A stretch of 64,000 nt of DNA, from positions 45,989 to 109,988 of the forward strand of contig NCKC01000001.1 in NCBI GenBank assembly GCA_002282715.1, in the 5' to 3' direction. How positions within the stretch are numbered: position 1 is the first letter of the stretch; each line of letters begins with the position of its first letter. This DNA is from Halothiobacillus sp. 15-55-196. GTDB lineage: Bacteria > Pseudomonadota > Gammaproteobacteria > Halothiobacillales > Halothiobacillaceae. The position numbers and the translations under genes are program-made. This document shows positions 61,897 to 64,000 of the stretch, piece after piece. Below the pieces are notes generated by a model. That model ran no database searches. It had not been told where the DNA came from and saw nothing but the letters and a program-made list of their open reading frames with translations.

Positions 61897-64000
61897 ATGT
61901 CCATGTACAAATTGCTTAGAACAGTTCTTAGCAGCCTGGTGCTGTTTTCATCTGTGCTACTGAATTACAGCGCACACAGTGCGGATCTTCTCAACCCCGA
62001 AGAAGCCTTTCATGCTTCGGCCGAGGTAAATGGTGCCAATATCGATCTGAAATTTCATGTCGCCAATGGCTATCATCTTTATCGTGACAGAATCACGATC
62101 ACTTCGCAGACCGAGTCGCTCAAACTCGGCAAACCTGTCTTACCGGAAGGGGTCATCGACAACGACCCCTACTTTGGCAAGCTTGTCGTGTACAAAAAAG
62201 ACTTTACCGTTCAGGTGCCGATCGAAGCCAGCCAGCCGGGCGAAGCCAAATTAAAGCTCAAATATCAGGGGTGTTCCGACACCCAGGGTGTCTGCTACCC
62301 GCCGCAGACACAGGAAGTAACGATCAATCTTCCGGCGAGCGTAACACCCCCTGCATCAGCCGCCTCAGCCACATCATCCAGTCTCAGCAGCCTCGCCTCG
62401 CTTGGTGGTGATGGCGGGCAGCAACCACTTGATCCTGAACAGGCGTTCAAAGCCAGTGTTCAGGTGAAAAACAATGAGATCCAGCTTCACTGGGATATCG
62501 CGGACAACTATCACTTGTATCGTGATCGCATCAAGGTAGGGCTCGCCGATACCGATGCAAAAATCATCTCGGGCTCCATACCAAACGGCAAGGTCGTTGA
62601 TGATCCGGGGTTTGGGAAAGTTCAAGTCTTCTATCACTCACTCGACGCCAAAGTCGGCATCAAACCCGGCAGTAGCGAGTCAGCCATAGTCGTCGCCGGC
62701 TCTCAGGGCTGTGCAGATATGGGCCTGTGCTATCCACCGACTGAACATGCCTGGAAGGTGAACTTCAAGACGGGCGCGGTCGAGCCACTGGATACGGCAC
62801 CGAAGACCACACTTGAGAAAGTTGTCAGCTTGCCGAACAGCAGCAATTCAGCTGCTACCAAAGCGCAGCAACCGGTTCAATCGGAACCGGTGCAACGCAG
62901 TCAGACGGATGCCATTACCCATGAACTGCAAACCGGCAGCCTCTGGACCATCATCCTCGGCTTCCTGGTGATTGGTCTGCTGCTGGCATTCACCCCCTGT
63001 GTCTTCCCGATGATCCCGATTCTTGCGGGCATCATTGCTGGCCAAGGCGATAAAATCACGACACGCAAGGCTTTCGTTCTCTCGGTCGTGTACGTACTGG
63101 CGATGGCCGTCACCTACACGGTGGCGGGTATTCTTGCCGGTCTGTTCGGCTCGAATCTGCAGGCGGCTTTCCAGAACCCCTGGATTCTTACCGCATTCGC
63201 GGGCATTTTTGTTGCGCTTGCCTTCTCGATGTTCGGGTTCTTTGAACTGCAACTCCCCTCATCCCTGCAATCGAAAATCATGCAGGTCCAGAACAACCAG
63301 CAGGGTGGCACACTCGTGGGTGTTGCCATCATGGGCCTGCTCTCCGCACTGATCGTCGGTCCCTGCATGGCACCACCGCTGGCCGGTGCGCTGATCTACA
63401 TCGGGCAGACGGGTGACGCGGTACTCGGCGGCACTGCCTTGTTTGCCATGAGTATCGGTATGGGACTGCCGCTGATCATCGTGGGTACGTTGGGTGGCAA
63501 GTTCCTGCCGCGTGCAGGTGCCTGGATGGATGCCGTCAAAAATGTATTCGGCGTGCTGATGCTGGGTGTTGCCATCTGGATGCTGGAGCGCATCATTCCG
63601 GATATCGCGGCTCAGGCGCTGTGGGGCATTCTGCTGATTGGCGCAGCGGTTTACCTGAGTGCTACCGATCCGCTCAAGGAGGCAGCATCGGGTTGGTCTC
63701 GACTGTGGAAAACGATCGGCGTCATTCTGCTCATCTGGGGCTCGTTGATTTTGGTCGGCGTAGCAGCCGGTGGCAAAGGCAGCGTCTTTACGCCACTGGC
63801 GGGCCTGAGCATGGGAACGCAAGGCGGCAGCGCCCAGCCAACGGCGGCCCTGTCGTTCACCCGCGTCAAGAATCTGGCCGACCTCAACACGAAACTCGCT
63901 CAGGCCAAGGCCGAAGGCAAGCCTGTCATGCTGGATTTTTATGCCGACTGGTGCGTTTCATGTAAAGAGATGGAGCACAACACCTTCAGCGATCCCACTG
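61897..64000 (+). CDS. dsbD: Protein-disulfide reductase DsbD with duplicated N-terminal domain (3' partial)
   Basis: Passes electrons from cytoplasmic thioredoxin to periplasmic DsbC/CcmG. The open frame runs past the window end (about 701 residues visible). After a signal peptide (ending near SAHSA) there are two DsbD-alpha (nDsbD) domains in tandem. The first is near 30-150 with the Cys pair in GCSDTQGVCYPP (six residues apart), the second near 185-300 with the standard GCADMGLCYPP (five apart). The membrane domain follows with AFTPCVFPMIP and GPCMAPPLAG carrying the transfer cysteines. The thioredoxin domain starts with DFYADWCVSCKEME. It is unusual in keeping both N-terminal copies with intact cysteines. 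Confidence 0.93.
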   Translation, partial: MSMYKLLRTVLSSLVLFSSVLLNYSAHSADLLNPEEAFHASAEVNGANIDLKFHVANGYHLYRDRITITSQTESLKLGKPVLPEGVIDNDPYFGKLVVYKKDFTVQVPIEASQPGEAKLKLKYQGCSDTQGVCYPPQTQEVTINLPASVTPPASAASATSSSLSSLASLGGDGGQQPLDPEQAFKASVQVKNNEIQLHWDIADNYHLYRDRIKVGLADTDAKIISGSIPNGKVVDDPGFGKVQVFYHSLDAKVGIKPGSSESAIVVAGSQGCADMGLCYPPTEHAWKVNFKTGAVEPLDTAPKTTLEKVVSLPNSSNSAATKAQQPVQSEPVQRSQTDAITHELQTGSLWTIILGFLVIGLLLAFTPCVFPMIPILAGIIAGQGDKITTRKAFVLSVVYVLAMAVTYTVAGILAGLFGSNLQAAFQNPWILTAFAGIFVALAFSMFGFFELQLPSSLQSKIMQVQNNQQGGTLVGVAIMGLLSALIVGPCMAPPLAGALIYIGQTGDAVLGGTALFAMSIGMGLPLIIVGTLGGKFLPRAGAWMDAVKNVFGVLMLGVAIWMLERIIPDIAAQALWGILLIGAAVYLSATDPLKEAASGWSRLWKTIGVILLIWGSLILVGVAAGGKGSVFTPLAGLSMGTQGGSAQPTAALSFTRVKNLADLNTKLAQAKAEGKPVMLDFYADWCVSCKEMEHNTFSDPT

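Noticed and set aside
1..64000. tRNA, rRNA, CRISPR arrays and intact insertion sequences
   Set aside because: I looked for T-loop signatures, regularly spaced direct repeats and transposase genes and found none that hold up; a tRNAscan/Infernal and ISfinder run would be decisive.

Overview
The window reads as a mid-GC gammaproteobacterial chromosome. The evidence is a complete polar-flagellum type gene order (cheW-parP-parC-cheB-cheA-cheZ-cheY-fliA-flhG-flhF-flhA-flhB-fliR-Q-P-O-N-M-L), an rpoE-rseA-rseB-rseC operon divergent from nadB, 6S RNA directly upstream of the 5-formyl-THF cyclo-ligase gene, and the order rsmI / lpoA-yraN-diaA. A free-living, motile relative of the sulfur-oxidising Chromatiales/Halothiobacillus group would fit, but no gene here proves the genus. 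Both edges cut genes: a transglutaminase (5' end missing) and dsbD (3' end missing).

Layout. 1-1.9 kb: transglutaminase (TgpA type). 1.95-20.3 kb: one long leftward chemotaxis and flagellar export/switch cluster, with a good sigma-28 (FliA) promoter just upstream of cheY. 20.3-21.3 kb: a diguanylate cyclase. 21.4-24.4 kb: the envelope-stress sigma factor and its regulators. 24.6-32.2 kb: rightward nadB, two lipoprotein enzymes (phosphoesterase, di-haem peroxidase), a TrmB-like methyltransferase, 6S RNA, ygfA and an EVE-domain gene. 32.25-33.0 kb: a 758-bp non-coding segment with four perfect DnaA boxes and an AT-rich tract. 33-39.6 kb: ilvA, rpiA, aroE, a YqjD/E/K-like membrane trio, a flavoprotein and psiE, separated by arrays of small hairpins. 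39.7-42.2 kb: a DUF924 gene with an internal in-frame stop, then a visibly AT-richer two-gene unit (DGQHR protein plus a possibly HEPN-like protein), the best candidate for an undescribed accessory system. 42.4-54.8 kb: a membrane PAS/GAF sensor, gltX, a lipoprotein, a PhnD-PAS-GGDEF-EAL protein, argG, bamC, dapA, rsmI. 54.9-64 kb: lpoA, yraN, diaA, an FAD-linked dehydrogenase, a CcsA-like protein, a HugZ-like protein, fxsA and dsbD.

How it fits together. FlhF/FlhG (flagellar placement and number) and ParC/ParP with repeated acidic motifs in the CheA linker point to polar flagella and polar chemotaxis arrays. CheZ terminates the signal and FliM/FliN receive it. Three proteins (the diguanylate cyclase, the GGDEF-EAL protein and possibly the PAS/GAF sensor) suggest c-di-GMP or other sensory control of motility. 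No tRNA, rRNA, CRISPR array or intact insertion sequence was seen. Dispersed palindromes, several sharing a GGGCACCTCGAAAAA-like core, occupy many of the non-coding gaps on the right half.
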